Source of the DNA: Sedimentisphaerales bacterium
Lineage (GTDB): Bacteria > Planctomycetota > Phycisphaerae > Sedimentisphaerales > SG8-4
NCBI GenBank assembly: GCA_016932895.1
Contig: JAFGCA010000404.1
Coordinates: forward strand, 1-5,457
Reading direction: 5' to 3'
DNA length: 5,457 nt
The notes under the pieces are model-generated. The model ran no database searches and was not told where the DNA came from. It saw only the letters and a program-made list of their open reading frames with translations. How positions within the stretch are numbered: the stretch's first letter is position 1; each line of letters opens with the position of its first letter. Positions 1 through 5,457 of the stretch are shown piece after piece. Position numbers and translations under genes: made by a program.

Positions 1-471
1 ACGCCCATCCCCGGCGGCCTGCTCAAGGTCTACCGAACCGCCGACGACCGGGGACATCTGTCCTACGCTGGCCAGTCCTCGTTCAAGTACATTCCCGTCG
101 ATGAGGACGTGGAGCTGAACTTGGGCGGCGTCGCGGACGTCGTGGTCGAGCCGACGTTGACGGAGTTCCGGACGGACAACTACCGCTTCGACCGCGACCG
201 CAACGTGGCGGGCTGGGACGAGATTCGCACCTTCGACCTCAAGATCAAGAACACGCGCGACATTCCCGTCAAGGTCGAGATCCGCCGGAACTTCAGCACC
301 CCGTACTGGACGCTGAAAAAGGACGGTTCCGTCGACGAGTTCGAGCAGGTGGACGTCGATACCGTCAAGTTTGTTTTGCGTCTGCCCCCGCGTTCGCAGA
401 AGCGATTCGGATACACCCTGACGACCTACCACGGCGTCCGCACGGAGGACTGGACGCGGCTGGTCAAGTGA
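1..471 (+). CDS. DUF4139 domain protein, C-terminal part (5' end outside window)
   Basis: The frame is open from base 1 to a TGA at 469-471, giving the last 156 residues of a larger protein. Visible residues 3-50 read as the core of DUF4139: a 'PGGLLKVYR' strand, an acidic turn, a 'YAGQSSFKYIPVDEDVELNLG' -like strand pair (residues 22-42), then 'DVVVEPTLTEFR'. Residues 70-100 form a hydrophilic beta stretch ('FDLKIKNTRDIPVKVEIRR'), followed by a W and a Pro-rich segment before a final strand (134-142). This order (L-P-x-G strand, 'V-x-L-x-L-G', 'K-N-x-x-D-x-P-V') is what I know of DUF4139 proteins, which are large, often exported, and of unknown biochemical function. There is no membrane segment in the visible part and the signal peptide, if any, lies outside. 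The ATG-like internal start at 109 (actually GTG) is not a gene start, because homology to the family begins upstream of it. Family assignment is from memory of the motif pattern. Confidence 0.8.
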   Translation, partial: TPIPGGLLKVYRTADDRGHLSYAGQSSFKYIPVDEDVELNLGGVADVVVEPTLTEFRTDNYRFDRDRNVAGWDEIRTFDLKIKNTRDIPVKVEIRRNFSTPYWTLKKDGSVDEFEQVDVDTVKFVLRLPPRSQKRFGYTLTTYHGVRTEDWTRLVK

Positions 472-495
472 CCTTGTCTCACCCGTCGTCGTCGG

Positions 496-1470
496 CTATG
501 CCGGCGGCATGTCCCCGGGAGCGGGCGCCACCGGCTCCGGCGCGATCACGTTGAACTCGGACCCGAACTGCGAGAGATAGTACAGAGAGTACGAGCGCGT
601 GAAAACGTGAAGCGGCAGCAGGGCGACCGTCCCAATGTATGGGATGGCGAAGAGGCAGCCGGCGCAGCAGCAGGTCAGGCAAACCGAAGCAACCACGAGC
701 ATGCCGATGACCAGGCCGATGGCGATCTGAAACAGAACGTACAACACGAACCGCGCCTTGTTGAAACCCATCACGTCGAGCAGCACGCGCCACGCTTCGG
801 TGCAGCTCGCCGTGCGCGAATACATGATCGGCACCACGAAGTCCACGGTGAACTTGCCGATCAGGCCGAACACGATGATGGCCGAGACAAACAACAGAGA
901 CCAGAGGACGATTCCCATGATGGAAAAGACGTTGATTCCGAGGGTCGCCCGATAGGCGAGAAACAGCATCACGCCCGCGGCCACGATGCCCACGACCGTG
1001 ATGAAGCCCAGGATTCCCAGTACGATCCGGAAGACGAAGAGGCTGTTTCCGTGGTCGCGGAACTGGCGCCACGGATTCCAGAACTCCGCCTTGTTTTGCG
1101 CGACGCAATAGAGAAAGGCAAACCGTCCCCGGCTGCTCACCCAGACGATGAAGAAGCTCAGAACCACGATGAGAATGAACAGGAAGATACCCAGCGGGAT
1201 GAGCCAGTCGAGGTTATAGTGCACGAACTCTCGGGCCTCGTGCACCGCGTGGTGAATCGCGGAGGGGACGTCACCCACCTCGTGCCGCCCGCCCCGGCCG
1301 CTTCCGCCTCCGCCCCCGCCGCCTCCCTGCCCGAGTTGGGCCAGGAACGCGCACCAGCCGATAACGAACCATTTGCCTAAGTCGAAGGGTCGGAAGAGAA
1401 CCGTCTTGACCCTCTCGATGGCCGGGCTGATGGGGTCGATTACGCTGACGTAAGGGGCACGCGGTATCAT
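496..1470 (-). CDS. multi-pass membrane protein with poly-glycine loop (DUF7544-like)
   Basis: A 324-residue integral membrane protein of unknown function. I start it at the ATG at 1470, not at the longer open frame reaching 1539. GGGAGG (1480-1485) lies 9 bases upstream of this ATG, and the longer version would overlap the upstream gene deeply. Seen: a conserved-looking 'RPFDLGKWFVIGWCAFLAQLG' style first hydrophobic stretch (about 27-47), then eight glycines (49-56) in a Gly/Arg-rich loop. Hydrophobic segments follow at about 88-112, 145-172, 177-206, 241-266 and 270-292. A soluble stretch (113-143) contains 'SSRGRFAFLYCV'. Five cysteines are clustered at 264-272. The tail is Pro/Ala-rich. 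The pattern 'FD-x-x-K-W-x-x-x-G-x-x-A-x-L', poly-Gly, then 'RGRF' resembles a family I recall as DUF7544, but I cannot confirm the label. The ATGA overlap with the preceding DUF2752 gene suggests translational coupling and a joint membrane role. Confidence 0.8.
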   Translation of the reverse strand: MIPRAPYVSVIDPISPAIERVKTVLFRPFDLGKWFVIGWCAFLAQLGQGGGGGGGGSGRGGRHEVGDVPSAIHHAVHEAREFVHYNLDWLIPLGIFLFILIVVLSFFIVWVSSRGRFAFLYCVAQNKAEFWNPWRQFRDHGNSLFVFRIVLGILGFITVVGIVAAGVMLFLAYRATLGINVFSIMGIVLWSLLFVSAIIVFGLIGKFTVDFVVPIMYSRTASCTEAWRVLLDVMGFNKARFVLYVLFQIAIGLVIGMLVVASVCLTCCCAGCLFAIPYIGTVALLPLHVFTRSYSLYYLSQFGSEFNVIAPEPVAPAPGDMPPA

Positions 1471-1949
1471 AGTACCAATCCTCCCAGGTAGAGGAGCCAG
1501 TTTACCAGAATCGCCACGGCGACCAGTGCGACGGCCCATGCGTGGGCTTTCTTTAAGGTGGCGCGTCTTCTTCTCGAACGGCCGGACAGGGCGGGAACGC
1601 GGTAGGGAATCTCAAGACAGAAAAGTACAAAAGCAGCCGGCCCCAGCGGATGAAACGCCAGGCTGGCCGCGACATGCCCATGGGCCAGCGCACAGAACGA
1701 ACGGGACATGCCGCACAGGGCGCATCGGAGGCCGAATGTCTCATGCAGCCAGCAGTAGAAGGGCCAGCGGCAGCCAAAGAGCGACAACCCGCCCTCGTGC
1801 GGTCGCAAGAGAAAAGAGCCCGCCAGCACCGCCAGAGAGACCGCAAGCACGGCTGCGTCGAAACCTCCCTCGCCTCGGCCGGCGGCAGAATCTGCCGTCG
1901 CCGCCAGAGGCGCGTGGGACGAAATCGTGATGTCACATGTCCGGCTCAT
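1467..1949 (-). CDS. DUF2752 family membrane protein
   Basis: A 160-residue small membrane protein. The diagnostic motif is 'FGLRCALCGMSRSF' at about residues 72-85, matching the CxxCGxTR-type signature of DUF2752, followed by 'HPLG' at 100-103 (family pattern N/H-P-L-G). Hydrophobic segments lie at about 30-48, 92-115 and 136-158, with a highly basic loop RSRRRR (124-129) between the last two, probably cytoplasmic. The biochemical role of the family is unknown; the two cysteines (76, 79) could bind a metal or form a redox pair, which is inference. Start choice: ATG at 1949 has GGAAAG 9 bases upstream, whereas the in-frame GTG at 2006 has no good ribosome binding site and would add a very basic 19-residue stretch. 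The stop TGA (1467-1469) overlaps the ATG of the next gene as ATGA, so the two are one operon. No clear promoter was found upstream. Confidence 0.85.
   Translation of the reverse strand: MSRTCDITISSHAPLAATADSAAGRGEGGFDAAVLAVSLAVLAGSFLLRPHEGGLSLFGCRWPFYCWLHETFGLRCALCGMSRSFCALAHGHVAASLAFHPLGPAAFVLFCLEIPYRVPALSGRSRRRRATLKKAHAWAVALVAVAILVNWLLYLGGLVL
1480..1485 (-). promoter_or_regulatory. ribosome binding site of the poly-Gly membrane protein
   Basis: GGGAGG on the - strand lies 9 bases before the ATG at 1470 and inside the last codons of the DUF2752 gene. It decides the start over the longer frame beginning at 1539 and fits reinitiation by ribosomes finishing the upstream gene at the ATGA overlap. 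Confidence 0.75.
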
Positions 1950-2117
1950 TCGGATCGACTTTCCAGGCTGCCTGCAATCGGGACGTTTTCCACGAATTGC
2001 GTGCACCCAAAGACATAGACGCGTAGGCCGCCATATTACATCAAAGTTTCCATAGGAGAAAACCCTAGGATTCTGTCATTACGACGCGACATACCGCATT
2101 TCTCGATTCGTACGGTC
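1950..2117 (-). other. intergenic region between the hydrolase stop and the DUF2752 operon
   Basis: 168 bases lie between two genes on the same strand. I see no strong -35/-10 pair: the best -10-like word is TAATAT (2035-2040 region, - strand), with no matching -35. I also see no G/C stem followed by a T run, and the short repeat around CCTAGG near 2063-2070 is too weak for a terminator. It is somewhat more A/T-rich than the flanking genes, as expected of non-coding DNA. The DUF2752 operon may have its own non-standard promoter here or be read through from the hydrolase gene. Confidence 0.4.
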
Positions 2118-4418
2118 CTACGGAAGTGCCACGAGGGCTTCGACGGCCCGGGCGACGCGGTCCCGGTGGGTTTCCAGCGGGGCCGGGTCTTTGGTGAACG
2201 TTGTCATGTCCTTGGTGACGTCGGCCGGGACTTCGAGGAGCCGTTGGTATTTCTTTCGCTCTGCGTCCGAGAGTCCGGCCGCCTTGCTTTTGAGCAAACG
2301 TTGGAGCATGACCATGTACTCGTAGTCCTCGATGCCGTCGCGCAGCATTTCCCAGCGGATACTGTCGACGGGCCCTTCGAGGACGGGTCTGTCCGGACGC
2401 CCGTCGGCCGCCGCCAGAGGCGGGTAGATGAACCGCCCGTCGCCGTTGCCCCAGGGTCGCTTCTCGCCCTTGGGCGTGCTGTAACCGGTGCGCCAGCCCA
2501 TGGGGTCCTCGTAGGGATTTTGCGGATGGGCGGGGTCGGGAAAGGCCGTCGGGCTGGTCCAGTAGTTGCTCTGCCAGACGAGGATGCCCTTGATGTTCCG
2601 CTGCCAGGTCTGCCAGAGCCAGAGGCGAAGCTCCGTGCCCGGATGGTCGATAAAGAGCGTGCAGTAGGGGGCCTTGGGGCCGGTGCAGACGTACCACCAG
2701 AATTCCTCCCCGTGGCGACGCCGCTGCTCGGCCGGCTCGTGCTGGTAATGGTGCGAGACGGGACACCAGATGTTGGGCCCGCCGACCAGGGCCGGCTCGA
2801 CTTGCTCGGTCAGCATGCGGTTGATGTCGGGTGCGGCGGCCTTGAGCTTGGCGAAGCCGTTGGTCACGAAGGCGTAATCCTTCGGCGCCGGCTCGTCGAA
2901 CCAGTAGACGAAGGCTTCCTCCAGCCAGCCCTTGTCACGCAGATGCTTCTGGAGCTGTCCGCAATAGTCGGCAAAGAGCGCCCGGTAGTGCGGCGTGTCT
3001 TCTGTGAAGCCGAGCAGTTCGGGGTCGCGGCGGGCGTGGAAGGTTCCGCCCCCCATGCCGGGGATGCCCAGGCGGAACGAATTGAAATGGTAGCGATCGA
3101 TTGCCCGCGTCATCGCCTTGTCCCAGGCGGCGAAATCGAATTTGACCCGGAGCTTGTCACGCTCCACAGCGGGCAGCGTGGGCCGCTCGAAGTCGCCGCC
3201 TTCGATCAGCTCGGCGCCCGTGGTCGCATCGCTCAGGGAGACGTTGTCAAACCAGACCAGGCCCGTGTGCTCGCCAGTCTCGGTCCAGGAGGCCGCCCGC
3301 AGGCGGAGTTGGACGGATTTGGCGCCCTTCGGGAATTCCTTGATGGCGCGGTCGAACTGCTGCCACTGCCCGTTGCCTTCGAGGCCGATGTCGTTGTTGC
3401 CGCCGGAGATCCATTGGTCCGCGTCGTCGTGATGATTCAGCGTTACGAGAAAGACCTGGCCCGGAACGGCGGTGCGGTACCAGAAGCGCAGGCGTAAGCC
3501 GCCTTTCGGAATCGTCACAAGCGGCTCGTAGGTCGCGTCGACGTTCTCGTCGTCGCGGTCGTCGAAGATCAACAGGCTGCGCTGCCCGCCGTGCTTTTCG
3601 TTGGCGACCGGCTGTCCGCCCTGCCACTTGGGTTTGGGCGGCTTGACGTCGGGCCACGTCACGCCGATGTCATCGAGCGGCGCCGGGTTGTAGGGCGAGA
3701 TGTGGTGGGCGCTGAAGTTGGCCCAGTACTTCTCCAGAACCTCGCGCTTCTGCTGCGCGTCGGAGATATTCTGGTAGCGGAACACATTTCCCGGACTGAA
3801 TCCAAAGGCCGTGATGCACGTCATCCGGTCGGGCAGAACGAAGTCGTAGACCTCCACCTTCAAGGGGACGGACGCCGCGTATCCGTTCGCTTTGAGATGG
3901 ATCTTCCCTTCGTACGTGCCGGCCTCGGTGCTGCGGGGCACGCGCACGCGAATCCAGAATGACTGGTTGGTGTTTGCCGTTACGTCTATCGGCTCGGTCA
4001 TCGGCGGCAGCGGGTCCGGCCAGTATCCGACCACCGCGCTCTTGTCCGTCGGACGCGTCACGTGGACGCAGCGCACTTCGAGCACCTCGATGTTCCCCGC
4101 GCCGATTACCTTGCCGCCGGCGGCCCTCAGGTCGCCCGGCTCGACGACCAGTTTCGTCAGGGCCGCGGCCGGCCTCACGACCAACTGGGCCGCCTCCGCC
4201 TCGTTCTTCGCCACGCCGATGACGATTGCCTCGCCCGTCGCCGTCGGCAAGGCCCGATCCCGGGCGACCTTCCAGCCCGACGAGGCCCACCACAGGCCGA
4301 CCTTCTGGCTCGATCCCGGCAATCGCTGGCCGTACGGAAGGGAAAAATAGTCGTCGGCCCGGACCCCCGAAGCAGCCACGAGCACCAGAGCAGTCAGAAG
4401 AAACAGCCGTCTCCACAT
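2118..4418 (-). CDS. secreted GH123-like (DUF4091) glycoside hydrolase with inserted jelly-roll module
   Basis: A 766-residue exported protein, probably hydrolysing N-acetylhexosamine-containing or related glycans; the substrate is not readable from sequence. Residues 1-21 are a signal peptide (MWRR, hydrophobic core, V-R-A before DD). About 35-195 is a beta-sandwich typical of the GH123 N-terminal domain, ending 'VPLKVEVYDFVLPD'. About 262-413 looks like an inserted carbohydrate-binding jelly roll ('GGQRSLLIFDDRDD', 'LRLRFWYRT', 'VWFDNVSLSD', 'ELIEGGDFE'). About 420-700 is the catalytic barrel: 'VYWFDEP' with Asp508-Glu509, then 'WWYVCTGPKAPYCTLFIDHPG' -like strand, 'GILVWQSNYW' (611-620) and the DUF4091 ending 'SIRWEMLRDGIEDYEYM' (686-702). 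GH123 enzymes use an adjacent Asp-Glu pair in substrate-assisted retaining catalysis; equating Asp508-Glu509 with it is inference. Start: ATG 4418 has GGGAGG 8 bases upstream and directly begins the signal peptide. The frame stays open to 4919, but that part is antisense to the regulator gene. Stop TAG at 2118-2120. Confidence 0.88.
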   Translation of the reverse strand: MWRRLFLLTALVLVAASGVRADDYFSLPYGQRLPGSSQKVGLWWASSGWKVARDRALPTATGEAIVIGVAKNEAEAAQLVVRPAAALTKLVVEPGDLRAAGGKVIGAGNIEVLEVRCVHVTRPTDKSAVVGYWPDPLPPMTEPIDVTANTNQSFWIRVRVPRSTEAGTYEGKIHLKANGYAASVPLKVEVYDFVLPDRMTCITAFGFSPGNVFRYQNISDAQQKREVLEKYWANFSAHHISPYNPAPLDDIGVTWPDVKPPKPKWQGGQPVANEKHGGQRSLLIFDDRDDENVDATYEPLVTIPKGGLRLRFWYRTAVPGQVFLVTLNHHDDADQWISGGNNDIGLEGNGQWQQFDRAIKEFPKGAKSVQLRLRAASWTETGEHTGLVWFDNVSLSDATTGAELIEGGDFERPTLPAVERDKLRVKFDFAAWDKAMTRAIDRYHFNSFRLGIPGMGGGTFHARRDPELLGFTEDTPHYRALFADYCGQLQKHLRDKGWLEEAFVYWFDEPAPKDYAFVTNGFAKLKAAAPDINRMLTEQVEPALVGGPNIWCPVSHHYQHEPAEQRRRHGEEFWWYVCTGPKAPYCTLFIDHPGTELRLWLWQTWQRNIKGILVWQSNYWTSPTAFPDPAHPQNPYEDPMGWRTGYSTPKGEKRPWGNGDGRFIYPPLAAADGRPDRPVLEGPVDSIRWEMLRDGIEDYEYMVMLQRLLKSKAAGLSDAERKKYQRLLEVPADVTKDMTTFTKDPAPLETHRDRVARAVEALVALP

Positions 4419-4426
4419 GAGGCAAA

Positions 4427-4432
4427 CCTCCC
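4427..4432 (-). promoter_or_regulatory. ribosome binding site of the GH123-like gene
   Basis: GGGAGG on the - strand, 8 bases before the ATG at 4418. It fixes the start at the signal peptide and argues against the 167-residue upstream extension. Confidence 0.8.
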
Positions 4433-4469
4433 AATTCCGATTCAAAATCGACTCCACCTGTTCCCGGTG

Positions 4470-4498
4470 ATTCTCGCGGGCAATAGCGCCTGCGTCAA
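4470..4498 (-). promoter_or_regulatory. candidate sigma70-type promoter of the GH123-like gene
   Basis: On the - strand TTGACG (4493-4498) and GAGAAT (4470-4475) are separated by exactly 17 bases. The -35 matches the consensus at 5 of 6 positions and the -10 at 4 of 6. The expected start near 4463 would give a leader of about 45 bases ending at the ribosome binding site. Found by eye only. Confidence 0.5.
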
Positions 4499-4504
4499 GG
4501 AATT

Positions 4505-4523
4505 CGCCGGGGCCCTCCCGGCG
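4505..4523. repeat. GC-rich inverted repeat upstream of the hydrolase promoter
   Basis: CGCCGGG-GCCCT-CCCGGCG is a perfect 7-base inverted repeat around a 5-base loop. It lies 6 bases upstream of the hydrolase -35 and outside both predicted transcripts, so it is a possible protein-binding site rather than a terminator. In GC-rich DNA it may also be chance. Confidence 0.4.
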
Positions 4524-4528
4524 CCAGG

Positions 4529-4540
4529 CCGACGCGTCGG
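4529..4540. repeat. 12-base perfect palindrome CCGACGCGTCGG
   Basis: A perfect palindrome between the two divergent promoters, about 31 bases upstream of each -35 box. It could be a regulator site shared by both genes. No known motif is recognised. Confidence 0.4.
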
Positions 4541-4566
4541 AAAATTTTTGCAGAAAAATCAGAATT
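4541..4566 (+). promoter_or_regulatory. A/T-rich upstream element of the gntR promoter
   Basis: An A/T-rich stretch (AAAATTTTT, then AAAAAT) in an otherwise GC-rich region, located about 40-65 bases before the expected transcription start. This is the position and composition of an UP element bound by the RNA polymerase alpha subunit. It also contains a perfect inverted repeat, ATTTTT-GCAG-AAAAAT (4544-4559), so a separate regulator site is an alternative. Confidence 0.45.
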
Positions 4567-4570
4567 TGCG

Positions 4571-4599
4571 TTGACCGAGCCCCTGATTTGGCGTATAGT
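4571..4599 (+). promoter_or_regulatory. strong sigma70-type promoter of the gntR-ABC operon
   Basis: TTGACC (4571-4576) and TATAGT (4594-4599) are separated by exactly 17 bases, each matching the consensus at 5 of 6 positions. The predicted start lies near 4606, inside the inverted repeat that follows, and gives a leader of about 44 bases before the regulator's ATG. Confidence 0.75.
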
Positions 4600-4617
4600 G
4601 TATTACTACAATAATAC
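4600..4617. promoter_or_regulatory. probable operator of the YtrA-type regulator (autorepression site)
   Basis: GTATTA-CTACAA-TAATAC is a perfect 6-6-6 inverted repeat beginning directly after the -10 box and covering the predicted start site, 33 bases before the regulator's ATG. A second, overlapping dyad TAGT-GTATT-ACTA (4596-4608) includes the -10. Repressors of the YtrA group generally bind A/T-rich dyads of the GTxxTA...TAxxAC kind at their own promoters, so bound regulator would block RNA polymerase here. The binding itself is inference from position and symmetry. Confidence 0.65.
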
Positions 4618-4649
4618 GGTTGCCAAACGGAAGGAATGAGTTGGGTACC

Positions 4650-5054
4650 ATGCTCCTGCAAATCGATCATCACAGTGGCCAGCCGATCTACCGGCAGGTG
4701 ATGGAGCAGATTCGCCGGCAGATCATGGCCGGTCAGTTGCCCGAGGGCGAGCAGCTCGTCTCGGTGCGGGACCTGGCCGCCCAGCTCAAGGTCAACCCCA
4801 TGACGATCAGCAAGGCCTACAGCCTGCTCGAAATGGAGGGCCTGCTCGAACGCCGGCGGGGCGTCGGGTTGTTCGTCGCTCGCATCCGCAAGGATCAGAA
4901 ATCCCGGACCCGGGCGCAACTCTTAGAGCAAATCCTCGACAAAGCGGTGGCCACTGCGGTGCAATTGGACATTCCCGAAGACGACGTTCATACGCTGACC
5001 CAGCGCCTGTTTCAAAAGTACGACTCCAGAACCAGGAGGGACTCCCATGAATGA
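4650..5054 (+). CDS. GntR-family transcriptional regulator, YtrA subfamily
   Basis: A 134-residue cytoplasmic DNA-binding protein, likely the repressor of its own operon. Residues about 1-72 form a GntR winged helix: 'PIYRQVMEQIRRQI' (first helix), 'GEQLVSVRDLAAQLKVNP' (helix-turn-helix entry), 'TISKAYSLLEMEGLLERRRGVGLFV' (recognition helix and wing). About 60 residues follow, mostly helical ('RAQLLEQILDKAVATAVQLDI'), enough for a dimerisation tail but too short for a FadR, HutC or MocR ligand domain. That is the YtrA pattern. I place the start at ATG 4650 because family members begin 'M-x-L-x-I-D'; AAGGA (4631-4635) is 14 bases away, longer than ideal. TTG 4641 in the same frame has a 5-base spacing from the same AAGGA, and TTG 4620 would overlap the promoter region. 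The stop lies 8 bases inside the following ABC ATPase gene, so they form an operon. Confidence 0.9.
   Translation: MLLQIDHHSGQPIYRQVMEQIRRQIMAGQLPEGEQLVSVRDLAAQLKVNPMTISKAYSLLEMEGLLERRRGVGLFVARIRKDQKSRTRAQLLEQILDKAVATAVQLDIPEDDVHTLTQRLFQKYDSRTRRDSHE
5034..5039 (+). promoter_or_regulatory. ribosome binding site of the ABC ATPase gene
   Basis: AGGAGG inside the end of the regulator gene, 7 bases before the ATG at 5047. It selects this ATG over the neighbouring ATG at 5051, whose frame stops after four codons. Confidence 0.85.
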
Positions 5055-5457
5055 CAACGGTTTGATGGTACAGATTCGCGGCCTGAGCAAGCGGTTCAAA
5101 GACGTGCAGGCCCTCGACGGCGTCGATCTCGACGTGGGGCGCGGCCGGATCATCGGCCTGCTCGGGGCCAACGGAGCGGGCAAGAGCACGCTGCTGCGCC
5201 ACATCATCGGCCTGTACCTGCCCGACGCCGGCACCTGCACGACCCTCGGTTGCGACGCGGCCAAATTAGGCCCGCCCGAGCTGGCCCGCATCGGCTACGT
5301 CCACCAGGAGGGCGAGCTGATCGACTGGATGAAGGTCAGGCAGTTGATTCGCTACGTCAGCGTCTACTACCCGACCTGGAACGAGGAGCTTCAGGAGCGG
5401 TGCGTCGCCGAGTACGAAATCTCGCTCGAGGCCCGCGTCGGCTCGCTCTCGCCCGGG
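5047..5457 (+). CDS. ABC transporter ATP-binding protein, YtrB-like (3' end outside window)
   Basis: The first 137 residues of an ABC ATPase, a cytoplasmic subunit powering a membrane exporter. Seen in order: a typical first strand 'VQIRGLSKRFKDVQALDGVDL' -like (8-28); Walker A GANGAGKST (40-48); the Q-loop glutamine Gln87 in 'GYVHQEGELIDWMKV'; the segment 'YVSVYYPTWNEEL' (103-115) typical of YtrB-like and ABC-2-type exporters; and the start of the signature motif SLSPG (133-137), where the window ends. The Walker B and H-loop lie outside. The regulator gene overlaps by 8 bases and belongs to the YtrA type, which usually controls exporters for antimicrobial or cell-envelope-active compounds. 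A permease gene is expected next. The substrate cannot be told. Confidence 0.92.
   Translation, partial: MNDNGLMVQIRGLSKRFKDVQALDGVDLDVGRGRIIGLLGANGAGKSTLLRHIIGLYLPDAGTCTTLGCDAAKLGPPELARIGYVHQEGELIDWMKVRQLIRYVSVYYPTWNEELQERCVAEYEISLEARVGSLSPG

Noticed and set aside
498..510. Inverted repeat ATGCCG-G-CGGCAT near the convergent gene ends, considered as a bidirectional terminator.
   Set aside because: The one-base centre cannot form a normal hairpin loop without losing pairs, no T run follows on either strand, and it lies within the coding end of the membrane protein.
479..1108. Open frame of 209 codons on the - strand in another frame of the membrane protein gene.
   Set aside because: Arg/Gly/His-rich shadow frame that overlaps the supported gene; no ribosome binding site or recognisable domain.
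607..1380. Open frame of 257 codons on the + strand opposite the poly-Gly membrane gene.
   Set aside because: Extremely rich in D, E, H, Q and R, the expected antisense image of hydrophobic membrane-protein codons; no start signal or motif.
2055..2075. Short inverted repeat around CCTAGG after the hydrolase gene, considered as a terminator.
   Set aside because: The stem is only 4-5 base pairs, mostly A/T-containing, and the T run sits in the loop, not after the stem.
2166..3497. Long open frame of 443 codons on the + strand opposite the hydrolase gene.
   Set aside because: It lies wholly antisense to a gene with clear domains, and its composition (V, G, D, R-rich with no recognisable motif) is what the mirror of GC-rich codons gives.
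4505..4523. CGCCGGG/CCCGGCG hairpin considered as an intrinsic terminator.
   Set aside because: It is upstream of both divergent promoters, so neither gene's transcript would contain it; no T run follows on the + strand.
4419..4919. N-terminal extension of 167 residues to the GH123-like protein (open frame up to 4919).
   Set aside because: It is antisense to the well-supported GntR gene and its promoter, would bury the signal peptide inside the protein, and has no ribosome binding site advantage over the ATG at 4418.
4807..5291. Two - strand open frames (131 and 122 codons) opposite the gntR and ABC ATPase genes.
   Set aside because: Both are antisense to genes with unmistakable winged-helix and Walker A motifs.

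Overview
This GC-rich window carries six protein genes and no RNA gene, mobile element or CRISPR array that I can see. Nothing in it fixes the host. A GH123-like (DUF4091) secreted protein, a DUF4139 protein, a DUF2752 protein and a poly-glycine membrane protein together fit a free-living polysaccharide-degrading bacterium. My best guess is Planctomycetota (Phycisphaerae-like), which is an inference from gene content and base composition only.

Left part (1-2117). The 3' end of a DUF4139-type gene on the + strand (1-471) meets a convergent two-gene operon on the - strand, with 24 bases between the stop codons. The operon encodes a DUF2752 membrane protein (1467-1949), then a multi-pass membrane protein with a run of eight glycines (496-1470). 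The two share an ATGA stop/start overlap, so they are probably translationally coupled. The 168 bases upstream (1950-2117) show no convincing promoter or terminator, so read-through from the hydrolase gene is possible.

Middle (2118-4418, - strand). A 766-residue secreted protein has the plan signal peptide, beta-sandwich domain, inserted jelly-roll-like module, and GH123/DUF4091 catalytic barrel with an Asp-Glu pair. It is probably a glycosidase acting outside the cytoplasm.

Right part (4419-5457). A 231-base divergent intergenic region carries two promoters. The rightward one has an A/T-rich upstream stretch, TTGACC-17-TATAGT, and an 18-base inverted repeat directly on the expected transcription start. 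It drives a YtrA-type GntR repressor gene followed, with an 8-base overlap, by an ABC transporter ATPase gene cut by the window end. This is the usual YtrA-type layout, in which a short GntR regulator without a ligand domain controls its own ABC exporter operon. The leftward promoter of the hydrolase lies about 100 bases from the operator and is probably controlled separately.

The window looks mostly like recognisable families in ordinary arrangements. The best points for a second look are the operator/promoter architecture, the inserted module in the hydrolase, and the DUF2752/poly-glycine membrane pair.
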